Positions 17,938 through 26,539 of a stretch of DNA of 64,000 nt are shown here, one piece after another. The stretch lies in contig NZ_SUMF01000014.1 in NCBI RefSeq assembly GCF_005048205.1, forward strand, positions 23,220-87,219, read 5' to 3'. The position numbers and the translations under genes are program-made. The notes beneath the pieces are model-generated. The model had not been told where the DNA came from, ran no database searches, and was given only the letters and a program-made list of their open reading frames with translations. This DNA is from Chitiniphilus eburneus. Lineage in GTDB: Bacteria; Pseudomonadota; Gammaproteobacteria; Burkholderiales; Chitinibacteraceae. Numbering within the stretch: position 1 is the first letter of the stretch; every line of letters begins with the position of its first letter.

Positions 17938-18630
17938 GTGAACCCGTCGTCCCCGCAGCCGGATCTCGCCACGATCCTCGCATCCTCCGTCCACGACATG
18001 AAGAACTCGCTCGGCCTGATGGGACGCCTGCTGGCCAAGCACGAAGCAGTCTGGACCGGCATTTCGGCCGAAGCGCAATCCGAGTACTCGCACCTGCTGT
18101 ACGAAGTGAACCGGATGAACGCCAATCTGATCAGCCTGCTGACGCTGTACAAATTCGGCAAGGGCCTCTACCCCTTCGACCCCCAGCCTTGCCAGCCCGC
18201 CGAAATCTGCGAGGAAGTAGCCATGCAGCATCGCGTCCTGCTCTCCGCCAGCAAGGTGGTGCTGCACATCGACGTGCCGGACGATCTGGTCTGGCATTTC
18301 GACGCCGATCTCATCGCCGGCGTGCTGGGTCAGGCGCTAACCAACGCCATCAACTACACCACCGATACCGTGCGCATCGCCGCTGGCGTAGAGCACGACG
18401 AACTGTGGCTGGCCGTGGAAGACAACGGGCGCGGCTACCCGCCGCAGATGCTGGTGGACAGCCGCAAGGCGGTAAGCGGCGTCGATTTCTCCAGCGGCAG
18501 CACCGGCCTGGGTCTGTACTTTGCCGAACACGTGGCACAACTGCACCGTAACCGCGAACGCATCGGCAGCCTGCGTCTGGAAAACGGCGGCCCACTGGGC
18601 GGTGGCCGATTTGTCATCACCCTGCCGTGA
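17938..18630 (+). CDS. Small soluble sensor histidine kinase
   Basis: A 230-residue kinase with no transmembrane or sensory domain. The phospho-acceptor is His19 in SSVHDMKNSLG. The HATPase domain shows the N box (ALTNAINYT), G1 (DNGRGYP) and G2 (STGLGLYFAEHVAQLH). GTG with GAGAGGTG six bases upstream is the likely start. The cognate partner is almost certainly the receiver-TPR protein that begins 148 bp downstream. Lacking its own sensor, it probably reads a partner protein or is the last step of a relay. The pair interrupts an otherwise riboflavin-related cluster. Confidence 0.82.
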   Translation: MNPSSPQPDLATILASSVHDMKNSLGLMGRLLAKHEAVWTGISAEAQSEYSHLLYEVNRMNANLISLLTLYKFGKGLYPFDPQPCQPAEICEEVAMQHRVLLSASKVVLHIDVPDDLVWHFDADLIAGVLGQALTNAINYTTDTVRIAAGVEHDELWLAVEDNGRGYPPQMLVDSRKAVSGVDFSSGSTGLGLYFAEHVAQLHRNRERIGSLRLENGGPLGGGRFVITLP

Positions 18631-18648
18631 GTCCAAAAGCGGATCGCC

Positions 18649-18674
18649 GACCTGACGCCGTCGCCGGTCAGGTC
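18649..18674. repeat. Inverted repeat between kinase and response-regulator genes
   Basis: GACCTGAC-N10-GTCAGGTC, a perfect 8-bp stem 18 bp after the kinase stop, without a T-run. It may moderate read-through or serve as an operator for the next gene. Confidence 0.4.
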
Positions 18675-18778
18675 GCGCCGCCCGGTTCACCCGCCGTCGC
18701 CGCCAGGACGAAGCCTCGCCGGCTCGCGCGGCCCGATTGCACGATCATCAACCCTTGATTCGATAGAAGACGCTCACC

Positions 18779-20386
18779 ATGGCCACCAATTTCGCTTCCC
18801 ACCATTGTCTGGTCGTCGATGATTTTCAGGGTATGCGCTACCTGATGCGCGACATGCTACGCGAGTGCGGCGCCGTCCATGTGGAAATGGCCTCCAACGG
18901 CAAGGAGGCCCTGCAACGCCTGCTGGAACGCCGCTACGACATCGTGCTGTGCGACTACAACCTGGGCCAGGGCAAGAATGGCCAGCAATTGCTGGAAGAA
19001 GCCAAGCTGCGCCAGTTGATCGGCCCGGCCACCACCTGGATCATGATCACCGCCGAGAAAAGCTCGGACTGGATCATGGGCGCCGTGGAGTACCAGCCCG
19101 ATTCCTATCTGCTCAAGCCGATCACCGCCGACCTACTGCTCAGCCGGCTGGAAAAGATCGCGGTGCGCAAGCAGGCCTTCGCCGACATCGCACAGGCCAT
19201 GAGCAACAAGCAGTACACCCGCGCCATTGCACTGTGCGACGAACGCCTGGCCTACGACACCGTCAACGCCTCCGAGCTGCAACGGCTCAAGGGCTCGCTG
19301 CTGCTCGATGCCGGCGAGATCGACGCCGCGCAGAAGCTGTACGAAACAGTACTGGCCAACCGCGAGATCGCCTGGGCACGTACCGGGCTGGGGCGCATCT
19401 GTTTCCAGCAGGGCGAGTACGAGGCCGCGCGCGATCATTTCCAGATTTCCCGGGAACAGGCGCCCGGCTACCTGGAAGCCTACGACTGGCTGGCGCGCAC
19501 CCAGCAACGCCTGGGCGACGCGGAACACGCCGAATCCACGCTGTCGGCCGCGCTCAAGCTCTCGCCGAACTCCCCGCTGCGACAGAAAAGCCTGGGTGAA
19601 CTGGCGCTGCAACGCGGCGATCTGGACGTCGCCGACGCCGCGTTCCGCAAGAGCATCGCGGTCGGCGAGCATTCCATCCTGAAAACACCGGAGGCCTACC
19701 TGGGCCTTGCCAAGGTATGCAGCAAGAGCAGTCGCAGCGACGAAGCGCTGAAAGTGCTGAAGAGCGTGCAGCACCAGTTCAGCGACGACGACGTGGCGCT
19801 GCGCGCCAAGTCGGCCGAGGGCATGATCTATACGCAGGAAAACCAGTTGTCCAAGGCGGGCGCCGTCGCCAACGAACTGAAGCAGATGCTCCAGGAACGC
19901 GCCACCCGGCCGGATTCCACGGCCAGCCTGGAGGTCGCCGAGCTGATGCTGGCCACCGGGCAGCGCGACCAGGCGGTCTCGTTGTTGCAGGACGTGGTGC
20001 GCAACAACCACGAGGACAATCTGCTGATCGACAAGGTGCAGGCGGTGTTCGACAGCGCCAACATGAAGGCCGAAGGCAGCAATCTGGTGGAGGCCTGCCG
20101 CCGCGAAGCGGTGGAACTGATGAACAGTGGCGTACTGCTGGCGCGGGACGGCAAGTTGCCCGAGGCCCTGGCCGCCATGCGGGGCGCACGGGACAAACTG
20201 CCCGCCAATGCCCGCGTTTTGTTCAATTTCGCCTTTGTCGCGGTGATGTATCTACAGAAACTCGGCACGGACGAGGCATTGATCGAAGAAAGCAGGCAGG
20301 CGCTGCGCGAGGCCAACCGCGTCTCGCCGGGCGAAAAGCGCTTCTCGCAATTGATGGACGCGCTGAACAAGCTGGAACAGCGCTGA
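18779..20386 (+). CDS. Response regulator with long TPR-type C-terminus
   Basis: A 535-residue protein. Residues 1-125 are a CheY-like receiver with Asp14/Asp15, phospho-acceptor Asp59 (LCDYNLG), Thr91 and Lys113 (LLKPI). The remaining 400 residues are helical repeats of TPR character (for example AWARTGLGRICFQQGEYEAA) with no DNA-binding or enzymatic domain, so output is likely through protein contacts. TPR-containing receivers of this type occur in gamma- and betaproteobacteria, often linked to surface behaviour, but the target here is unknown. A strong terminator follows. Confidence 0.85.
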   Translation: MATNFASHHCLVVDDFQGMRYLMRDMLRECGAVHVEMASNGKEALQRLLERRYDIVLCDYNLGQGKNGQQLLEEAKLRQLIGPATTWIMITAEKSSDWIMGAVEYQPDSYLLKPITADLLLSRLEKIAVRKQAFADIAQAMSNKQYTRAIALCDERLAYDTVNASELQRLKGSLLLDAGEIDAAQKLYETVLANREIAWARTGLGRICFQQGEYEAARDHFQISREQAPGYLEAYDWLARTQQRLGDAEHAESTLSAALKLSPNSPLRQKSLGELALQRGDLDVADAAFRKSIAVGEHSILKTPEAYLGLAKVCSKSSRSDEALKVLKSVQHQFSDDDVALRAKSAEGMIYTQENQLSKAGAVANELKQMLQERATRPDSTASLEVAELMLATGQRDQAVSLLQDVVRNNHEDNLLIDKVQAVFDSANMKAEGSNLVEACRREAVELMNSGVLLARDGKLPEALAAMRGARDKLPANARVLFNFAFVAVMYLQKLGTDEALIEESRQALREANRVSPGEKRFSQLMDALNKLEQR

Positions 20387-20417
20387 TCCACTGATTGACC
20401 GCACACCCTGGCCCCAG

Positions 20418-20459
20418 GAAAAAGAGGGCGGGCACACCCGTGCCGGCCCGTCCTTTTCC
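20418..20459. terminator. Bidirectional terminator between convergent genes
   Basis: GGAAAAAGAGG-GCGGGCAC-ACCC-GTGCCGGCCC-GTCCTTTTCC: a long, slightly imperfect stem with A- and T-rich flanks between the receiver-TPR gene and the minus-strand kinase. Confidence 0.85.
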
Positions 20460-20484
20460 ACCATGACAGAACCGCTACGCAGGC

Positions 20485-21030
20485 CTACTCGCGCATCGCA
20501 GTCAGTATCTGTCGTACCGACTCCTGGATGGATCGCTCATTGGTGAGTTTCAGCACAGGGCACGGCAGGGTGGCCAGCCAGGCTTCGTGCTTGCGCAGGT
20601 TCCGGCTTACTTGATCCGACGTATCGTACGCGGCGGCCCATTCGAAGAACGCCCGGCTCTGTTCATGCAGCGCCCCGCCTTCGCGGATCGCCTCCCCGAA
20701 CCGCACGTACTCACGAGCCCGAAGCCGTGCCATCCGCTCCTGCGGCGGCAAGTGGATAAACACCGCCAGGTCGAAGTCGGGAATGAACACGTCGCCCCAG
20801 CCGCATAGCGAGCCGCTTACCACCCAGCGCCCAGCCTGCGCCAGCTCATGTGCCAGCGCCTGCCGGCGTTCCGCGACGGGGCGTTCTTGGGTGTAGGGAG
20901 GATCGGTGTCGAACCAGAAGAAGTCGTCGGTATCGAAGTGCTTCCAGCCCAGCGCCTGGCAGATCGCCTTGCCCAGCGTGGTGGTGCCGGACCCCGACGC
21001 GCCAAACAGGTGAACGCTCGACCGTTTCAT
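20485..21030 (-). CDS. P-loop kinase of the adenylate-kinase-like family
   Basis: A 181-residue protein with a Walker A loop FGASGSGTTTLGK at residues 9-21, a DTDDFFW segment after it, WVVSGSLCGWGD, and an LID-like stretch with RARE and RFGEAI. Similar small ATPases are annotated as AAA, shikimate-kinase-like or nucleotide/sugar kinases; the substrate is not deducible. It lies 20 bp downstream of ribE on the same strand, so it may be co-transcribed with it. The start is the ATG at 21028-21030; the frame extends upstream without family resemblance. Confidence 0.75.
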   Translation of the reverse strand: MKRSSVHLFGASGSGTTTLGKAICQALGWKHFDTDDFFWFDTDPPYTQERPVAERRQALAHELAQAGRWVVSGSLCGWGDVFIPDFDLAVFIHLPPQERMARLRAREYVRFGEAIREGGALHEQSRAFFEWAAAYDTSDQVSRNLRKHEAWLATLPCPVLKLTNERSIQESVRQILTAMRE

Positions 21031-21050
21031 TCCTGGGCCTGGCTCCGTCG

Positions 21051-21662
21051 TCAGTTGGCTTCCAGCGCCAGCATCCGCTCGACATAACGTGCGATCAGGT
21101 CGATTTCCAGGTTCACCTGCGCGCCTTCGGCCAGATCGCCCAAGGTCGTGTTGGCCAGCGTATGCGGGATCAGATTGATCGAGAATTCGCAGCCTCCGGG
21201 CACGTCGCGCACATCGTTGGTGGTCAGCGAAACACCATTGACCACCACCGAGCCCTTGACCGCCAGATAACGCGCCAGCGTGGCGGGTGCGCGCACCACC
21301 AGTTCGCGGTTCTCGCCCACCGGCGCAAAGCGCACCACATCGCCGATGCCATCCACGTGCCCCGATACCAGGTGCCCGCCCAGCCGCGCCGTCACCTGCA
21401 GCGCCTTTTCCAGGTTGACCCGGCCACCTTCGCGATCCAGGCCGACGGTACAGCGTAGCGATTCGTCCGAGACGTCGATGGTGAAACGCGCATCGGGCAA
21501 TAACTCGGTCACCGTCATGCACGCACCGTTATGCGTGATGCTGTCGCCCAGCGCGATGTCGGAGAAGTCCAGGCCTGGGGCTGCCACAGTGAGGCGGACG
21601 CCGCCAGCGAAGGGTTCGACGCATTCAATGGTGCCGACGGCTTCGACGATTCCGGTAAACAT
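21051..21662 (-). CDS. ribE: Riboflavin synthase alpha subunit
   Basis: A 203-residue trimeric enzyme performing the dismutation of two lumazines to riboflavin. It shows the internal duplication of two lumazine-binding barrels: MFTGIVEAVGTIE...GDSITHNGACMTV in the first half and GGHLVSGHVDGIGDVV...GSVVVNGVSLTTNDV in the second. Its ATG shares one base with the stop of the upstream zinc-ribbon gene (TGATG), so translation is coupled. Confidence 0.96.
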   Translation of the reverse strand: MFTGIVEAVGTIECVEPFAGGVRLTVAAPGLDFSDIALGDSITHNGACMTVTELLPDARFTIDVSDESLRCTVGLDREGGRVNLEKALQVTARLGGHLVSGHVDGIGDVVRFAPVGENRELVVRAPATLARYLAVKGSVVVNGVSLTTNDVRDVPGGCEFSINLIPHTLANTTLGDLAEGAQVNLEIDLIARYVERMLALEAN

Positions 21663-21829
21663 CAGTGCTGCTCCTGGTTGCCCGGCGCCGCGTTATGCTC
21701 GCGCACGCGCTGGGACGATTTGAGTTCGTTGCAGTGATTGCAGAAAAAGCTGGTGGCGCCGCAAGCCTTCATCACTTCCAACGGCTGATCGCAGTCGGGG
21801 CAGCGCGGCGGTTGAGAGGTTTGGCTCAT
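21662..21829 (-). CDS. Small zinc-ribbon protein
   Basis: A 55-residue protein with two CxxC pairs (CPDC at 10-13; CNHC at 30-33) separated by DQPLEVMKACGATSFF, matching the short betaproteobacterial zinc-ribbon proteins related to YfgJ. The last 20 residues are polar. GGAGA lies 6 bases before the ATG. It is coupled to ribE by a one-base stop/start overlap and lies immediately downstream of the 272-bp inverted-repeat element. Function unknown; probably metal-binding or a nucleic-acid/protein-binding accessory. Confidence 0.82.
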   Translation of the reverse strand: MSQTSQPPRCPDCDQPLEVMKACGATSFFCNHCNELKSSQRVREHNAAPGNQEQH

Positions 21830-21852
21830 TGTCGATCTCCTTGTCGCCGGGC

Positions 21853-22124
21853 CTAGGGCGTGTCATCCAATGTTTCACGACAGCGTTCGGTGCAGTTCGG
21901 GATGCCGTGCAAGGCGCTGGACGCGCGGCGGCATCGATACCGCAAGCGGCCTGCGACGCCGCATGGCGCCCGAAATGCACCGAACCCGAAGGGCTGGGCC
22001 GAAAAAACACCATCCACTGCGTTGCACTCCTTGCCAATAACCCGTTATTGCCCGCGTCGTGCGCCTGGTGCCTGGTGCTTTTTCGGCCCAGCGCTGCCGC
22101 GAGACATTGGATGACACGCCCTAG
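21853..22124. mobile_element. 272-bp MITE-like element with terminal inverted repeats
   Basis: The ends are CTAGGGCGTGTCATCCAATG... at 21853 and its exact complement ending at 22124, identical over 21 bp and similar over about 33. Inside are two further long hairpins: 21885-21910 pairs with 21961-21985, and 21991-22012 pairs with 22073-22092. The second hairpin has a small palindrome (CAATAAC-CC-GTTATTG) at 22035-22050 in its loop. There is no transposase and no coding frame. CTAG at both ends could be a 4-bp target duplication. The right CTAG supplies the TAG stop of ribD. A shortened relative lies at 53093-53164. Confidence 0.8.
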
Positions 22125-23230
22125 CGGCCCCAGGCGGCGGTTTCGGTAAAGCGCAGCGTGATGCGCTGATCCGCGCCCACCATGCGCCGCTCCAGCACGC
22201 GCGGTGCCAGGCGTTGCGACAGACTGGCCAGCGAAAAATCGGCCAGCGGCAACCCATCGCCGATCAACACCGGAGCCTGATACAGCACCACCTCGTCCGC
22301 CAGTTTCTGCCGCAACAGCGCGCCGACGAGCGTACCGCCCGCCTCCACCGTCACCTCGTTCATGCCACGCTGGCCCAGGTGACTGAGCAATGCGGCCAAG
22401 TCGACCCGGCCATCCACCCCCGGCAGCAGCAGCACCTCGGCGCCTTCGGCCTCCAGCAACGCGCGGCGCGGGTTGTCGCGCGCGGTGACCAGCAAGACGC
22501 CCGGCGTTTGCAGCAAGCGGGCGGCAGGCGGCGTGCGCAGCGTGCTGTCCACCACCACGCGCAAGGGTTGGCGGCCTTGCCAGAACACGCCTTGCGGCTC
22601 GCGCACCGTCAGTTGCGCATCATCCGCCAGGATGGTGCCCACGCCGGTCAGCATGGCGCAGGAACGCGCGCGCAGCCGTTGCACGTCCGCGCGCGCCTCG
22701 GCGCCGGTGATCCATTGCGACTGGCCATTGCGCAACGCGATGCGTCCATCCAGGCTGGCCGCGAGCTTGAGCCGTACCCATGGCCGGCCCCGCACCATGC
22801 GCGACAGAAAGCCCTTGTGATGCTCCAGCGCCGTATCACGCTGCACCCCGGCGGCAATCTCGATGCCTGCCGCCGCCAGCCGCGCCAGCCCCTGCCCCGC
22901 CACCAGCGGGTTGGGATCGGTCAGCGCCACCACCACGCGAGCGACGCCCGCCGCGATCAGCGCGTCGGCGCACGGCGGCGTGCGCCCGTGGTGGCTGCAT
23001 GGCTCCAGCGTGACATAGGCAGTGGCCCCACGCGCAGCCTCGCCCGCCTCGCGCAACGCCATCACCTCGGCATGCGGGCCACCCGCCTGCTGGCTGTGGC
23101 CGGCGCCGACGATGGCACCGTCCCGGACCAGCACGCAGCCGACGCTGGGGTTGGGCGACGTGATACAGGCACCGCGCGCGGCCAACACCAGCGCGCGTTG
23201 CATCATTGCCGCATCGTTCACGGCCGTCAT
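22121..23230 (-). CDS. ribD: Bifunctional riboflavin deaminase/reductase
   Basis: A 369-residue enzyme catalysing deamination then reduction of the pyrimidine intermediate of riboflavin synthesis. The N-terminal deaminase has the zinc motif HAE ([10 protein letters not shown]) with [11 protein letters not shown]. The C-terminal RibD_C reductase starts around 150 ([18 protein letters not shown]) with the NADPH-binding [12 protein letters not shown]. Its ATG overlaps the nrdR stop by four bases (ATGA). The stop codon TAG is formed by the CTAG end of the adjacent inverted-repeat element, which separates ribD from the zinc-ribbon gene and ribE. Confidence 0.95.
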   Translation of the reverse strand: MTAVNDAAMMQRALVLAARGACITSPNPSVGCVLVRDGAIVGAGHSQQAGGPHAEVMALREAGEAARGATAYVTLEPCSHHGRTPPCADALIAAGVARVVVALTDPNPLVAGQGLARLAAAGIEIAAGVQRDTALEHHKGFLSRMVRGRPWVRLKLAASLDGRIALRNGQSQWITGAEARADVQRLRARSCAMLTGVGTILADDAQLTVREPQGVFWQGRQPLRVVVDSTLRTPPAARLLQTPGVLLVTARDNPRRALLEAEGAEVLLLPGVDGRVDLAALLSHLGQRGMNEVTVEAGGTLVGALLRQKLADEVVLYQAPVLIGDGLPLADFSLASLSQRLAPRVLERRMVGADQRITLRFTETAAWGR

Positions 23231-23682
23231 TTGTCCTTGCTCACTTCACGAATCACGTCGCGGAAATCGTCGACATCCGAGAAGCTGCGATAGACCGAGG
23301 CAAAGCGGATATAGGCCACCTTGTCCAGCTTGGCCAGTTCGTTGATCACCATCTCGCCGATCTGGCGCGACATGATTTCCCGGTCGCCCACGGTCAGTAC
23401 CTTCTGGATGATGCGGGCGATGGCCTCATCCACCAACTGGGTGGGGACCGGCCGCTTGTGCAGCGCCCGATGAAAGGAGGTGCGGATCTTCTCGCGGTCG
23501 AAATCAACGCGCTGCCCGTTCTGCTTGACCACCTGCGGCAACCGCACCTCGGCGGTCTCGTAGGTGGTGAAGCGCTTGTCGCAGACCGCGCAACGGCGAC
23601 GACGGCGCACGGTGTCGCCTTCTTCCGACACGCGCGAATCGACGACCTGGGTATCGGGGGAACCGCAGAACGGACATTTCAT
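23227..23682 (-). CDS. nrdR: Transcriptional repressor NrdR
   Basis: A 151-residue regulator of ribonucleotide reductase genes. The N-terminal zinc ribbon uses Cys3, Cys6, Cys31 and Cys34 (MKCPFCG...CAVCDKRF), followed by an ATP-cone domain (about 49-139) that senses dATP/ATP. The ATG at 23680-23682 was chosen because it gives the invariant MKCPFC start. It lies between glyA and ribD, a conserved neighbourhood, and is coupled to ribD by ATGA. Confidence 0.96.
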   Translation of the reverse strand: MKCPFCGSPDTQVVDSRVSEEGDTVRRRRRCAVCDKRFTTYETAEVRLPQVVKQNGQRVDFDREKIRTSFHRALHKRPVPTQLVDEAIARIIQKVLTVGDREIMSRQIGEMVINELAKLDKVAYIRFASVYRSFSDVDDFRDVIREVSKDK

Positions 23683-23763
23683 GAGTGCAGCCTGCTGGCG
23701 AAACGAGGGGGCTAACTTAGCAATCGCGTCCGCGGAACACAATCGGACGCCGCAAAAACGACA

Positions 23764-23789
23764 AGGGGCATGGCTATCGCCACACCCCT
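23764..23789 (-). terminator. Probable terminator after glyA
   Basis: AGGGGTGTGGC-GATA-GCCATGCCCCT on the minus strand (two internal mismatches) followed by TGTCGTTTTTG, located between glyA and nrdR. It may only partly stop transcription. Confidence 0.5.
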
Positions 23790-23844
23790 CGCCGCATCGA
23801 TCAGCCGTTCACCCGCCGCAATGCGGCGCGCGACGGCGCGATCA

Positions 23845-25092
23845 TCAGGCGCCGTAGACCGGGAAACGCGCGGTCAGCGCCTTCACCTTCTCGGCGACAG
23901 TGGCCAGATTGGCATCGTCGGCCGGGTTGTCCAGCACGTCGGCGATCAGGTGCGCCACCTGGATGGCCTCTTCTTCCTTGAAACCACGGGTGGTGATGGC
24001 CGGGGCGCCGATACGGATGCCGGATGTAACGAAAGGGCTTTCCGGATCGTTCGGGATGGCGTTCTTGTTGACGGTGATGTGCGCCTTGCCCAGCGCGGCG
24101 TCGGCGGCCTTGCCGGTCAGGCCCTTGGGACGCAGGTCCACCAGGAATACGTGGCTTTCGGTACGGCCGGAGATGATGCGCAGGCCACGTTCGGCCAGCG
24201 TCTTGGCCATGGCCTGGGCGTTCTTGATCACCTGTTCGGCGTAGACCTTGAACTCGGGGCTGGACGCTTCCTTGAACGCGATGGCCTTGGCGGCGATCAC
24301 GTGCATCAGCGGGCCGCCTTGCAGCGTGGGGAACACGTTGGAGTTGATGCTCTTCTCGAACTCGGCCTTGGCCAGGATCAGGCCGCCGCGCGGACCGCGC
24401 AGCGTCTTGTGGGTGGTCGAGGTGACGAAGTGCGCGTGCGGCACCGGGTTCGGGTAGACGCCAGCGGCGATCAGGCCAGCGTAGTGGGCCATGTCCACCA
24501 TGAAGTAGGCGCCCACCTTGTCGGCGATCTCGCGCATGCGCGCCCAGTCGAAGCGCAACGCGAAGGCGGAAGCACCGCCGATGATCAGCTTGGGCTTGGT
24601 CTCGACCGCGACGCGTTCCATCTCGTCGTAGTCGATTTCTTCGTTCTCGTTCAGGCCGTAGGGCACGATATTGAACAGCTTGCCCGACAGGTTGGCCGGC
24701 GAGCCGTGGGTCAGGTGGCCACCGTGGCCCAGGTTCATGCCCATTACGGTATCGCCCGGCTTCAGGATCGAGAAGTACACGGCCTGGTTGGCCTGGCTGC
24801 CCGAGTGCGGCTGCACGTTGGCGTACTCGGCGCCGAACAGGGCCTTGACGCGATCGATCGCCAGTTGCTCCACCACGTCCACGTACTCGCAACCGCCGTA
24901 GAAGCGCTTGCCGGGATAACCCTCGGCGTACTTGTTGGTGAGCTGCGAACCCTGCGCTTCCATGACGGCGGGGCTGGTGTAGTTTTCCGACGCGATCAGC
25001 TCGAGGTGTTCGTGCTGGCGGACGACTTCACCCTGGATGGCATTGGCGAGGTCAGGATCGAATTGCGAGATGGTGATGGACTTGGAGAACAT
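23845..25092 (-). CDS. glyA: Serine hydroxymethyltransferase
   Basis: A 415-residue PLP enzyme interconverting serine and glycine with tetrahydrofolate, the main one-carbon source. PLP-binding Lys229 lies in [14 protein letters not shown]; other marks are [29 protein letters not shown] and the [12 protein letters not shown] loop. The ATG at 25090-25092 gives the usual length. TAGAAT at 25130-25135 (minus) is a likely -10, leaving a leader of about 30 bases; there is no purine riboswitch or long leader. Confidence 0.97.
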   Translation of the reverse strand: MFSKSITISQFDPDLANAIQGEVVRQHEHLELIASENYTSPAVMEAQGSQLTNKYAEGYPGKRFYGGCEYVDVVEQLAIDRVKALFGAEYANVQPHSGSQANQAVYFSILKPGDTVMGMNLGHGGHLTHGSPANLSGKLFNIVPYGLNENEEIDYDEMERVAVETKPKLIIGGASAFALRFDWARMREIADKVGAYFMVDMAHYAGLIAAGVYPNPVPHAHFVTSTTHKTLRGPRGGLILAKAEFEKSINSNVFPTLQGGPLMHVIAAKAIAFKEASSPEFKVYAEQVIKNAQAMAKTLAERGLRIISGRTESHVFLVDLRPKGLTGKAADAALGKAHITVNKNAIPNDPESPFVTSGIRIGAPAITTRGFKEEEAIQVAHLIADVLDNPADDANLATVAEKVKALTARFPVYGA

Positions 25093-25129
25093 GGGCCCGA
25101 TTCCGTAGGCGATTGAAAAAACTGGCGCA

Positions 25130-25135
25130 ATTCTA
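25130..25135 (-). promoter_or_regulatory. -10 element of glyA
   Basis: TAGAAT on the minus strand, 38 bp before the glyA ATG. No convincing -35 seen. Confidence 0.4.
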
Positions 25136-25230
25136 CCACGAGGCCCCGTGAGGCGCGGCGGTGGAATCAGGCACGCCCCCATGAAAGCCGCTCATGTCGC
25201 CACCCACTGTCATGGCACGTACCAATGCGA

Positions 25231-25252
25231 CAAGGCGCCCGCAGGCGCCTTG
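25231..25252. terminator. Hairpin terminator downstream of hpt
   Basis: CAAGGCGCC-CGCA-GGCGCCTTG, a perfect 9-bp stem 34 bp past the hpt stop on the minus strand. T-richness afterwards is weak in both directions. Confidence 0.6.
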
Positions 25253-25286
25253 TTCGCTCCGAGGCCGGCTTGCCAGCCCGATGGGA

Positions 25287-25841
25287 CTACAACCCTTTCA
25301 CCGCATAGATCGCCAGCGTATTGCGCCAGTAGCCCTGGTAATCCATGCCGCAGCCAAACAGGAAGCGGTCTTCCACCTTCAAGCCGACGAAATCGGCGCT
25401 GACGCCCGGCGCCTTGCGATCGTGATCCTTGTCCACCAGCACCGCCACCAGTACCTCTTTGGCCCCCTGGCGCTTGCAGTACTCGATCACCGCCGCCAGC
25501 GTGTGACCTTCGTCCAGGATGTCGTCGATGATGACCACGCTGCGGCCGCGCAGGTCATCGGTGGGCGCCACTTTCCAGTTCAGCGCCCCGCCACTGGTTT
25601 CCTGCCGATAGCGCGTGGCATGGAGGTAGGAGCACTCCAGCGGGAAACGCAGCCGGGGCAGCAGGTGGCCGGCGACGATCAGGCCGCCGTTCATGATCGT
25701 GTAGACGATGGGGTTGCTGCTGGCCAGCCGTGCGGTCATCGCCGCGGCCATGGCGTCGAGCGCGGCAACCACTTCGGCCTCGCCGTGCAGGCAATCGGCG
25801 TTGTCGATAATGGTGTGGGCTTCTGGCAATTCCAGCGTCAT
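25287..25841 (-). CDS. hpt: Hypoxanthine-guanine phosphoribosyltransferase
   Basis: A 184-residue type I phosphoribosyltransferase that salvages hypoxanthine/guanine to IMP/GMP. The PRPP loop is VVIIDDILDEGHTL, with IMNGGLIVAGHLLPRL and the C-terminal KVEDRFLFGCGMDYQGYWRN base-binding region typical of bacterial HPRT. It lies 89 bp downstream of apt on the same strand, and next to an NCS2 purine permease, so the three form a purine-salvage group. Confidence 0.92.
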   Translation of the reverse strand: MTLELPEAHTIIDNADCLHGEAEVVAALDAMAAAMTARLASSNPIVYTIMNGGLIVAGHLLPRLRFPLECSYLHATRYRQETSGGALNWKVAPTDDLRGRSVVIIDDILDEGHTLAAVIEYCKRQGAKEVLVAVLVDKDHDRKAPGVSADFVGLKVEDRFLFGCGMDYQGYWRNTLAIYAVKGL

Positions 25842-25930
25842 GCTTTTGTCCTGTTCTGGTTTACTGCAAAAACATCAGCGCCTGGCCGATATCGACGATC
25901 CAGGCATTGAAAAAACCGCCAACCGCCATA

Positions 25931-26485
25931 TCAGTGGCCGGCGAAATCGCAAATGGTATACAGCGGAATCTGTTGCTCCGCGATCAGGCGCGAGCCACCC
26001 AGTTCGGGCAGATCGACGATGGCCGCGGCCTCGACCACCGTCGCGCCCAGCCGTTGCAGCAAGCGCGCAGCGGCGATCATGGTGCCACCGGTGGCGACGA
26101 GGTCGTCCACCAGCAACACGCGATCGCCGCGCTTGCAGGCGTCGGCATGGATCTCGACCGTGGCCGAGCCATATTCCAGCTCATATTCCTCGGCCTCGGT
26201 CAGAAACGGCAGCTTGCCTTTCTTGCGAATCGGCACGAAGCCCAGGTTCAGCTCATAAGCCACCACCGCCCCGAGAATGAACCCCCGCGCATCCACCCCG
26301 GCCACCAGATCGATCTGCATGTCCATGTAGCGGTGCACGAAGGTATCCACCAGCAGGCGGAACGTCTTCGGGTCCTGCAACAGCGGCGTGATATCGCGAA
26401 ACATCACCCCCGGCTGCGGCCAGTCCGGCACCGTGCGGATGCGTTCCTGGATGTAGTCGGCATAAAGCGGCTTGGATGTGGGCAT
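25931..26485 (-). CDS. apt: Adenine phosphoribosyltransferase
   Basis: A 184-residue enzyme converting adenine and PRPP to AMP. Motifs are [35 protein letters not shown], the flexible loop after RKKGKLP, and the PRPP site [14 protein letters not shown]. It follows the purine permease gene by 54 bp. Confidence 0.96.
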   Translation of the reverse strand: MPTSKPLYADYIQERIRTVPDWPQPGVMFRDITPLLQDPKTFRLLVDTFVHRYMDMQIDLVAGVDARGFILGAVVAYELNLGFVPIRKKGKLPFLTEAEEYELEYGSATVEIHADACKRGDRVLLVDDLVATGGTMIAAARLLQRLGATVVEAAAIVDLPELGGSRLIAEQQIPLYTICDFAGH

Positions 26486-26539
26486 GCTTGTCTCAGCGCC
26501 AAAAAGGCAGGGATTGCGGGTTCATTCAGTGCCAGACGC

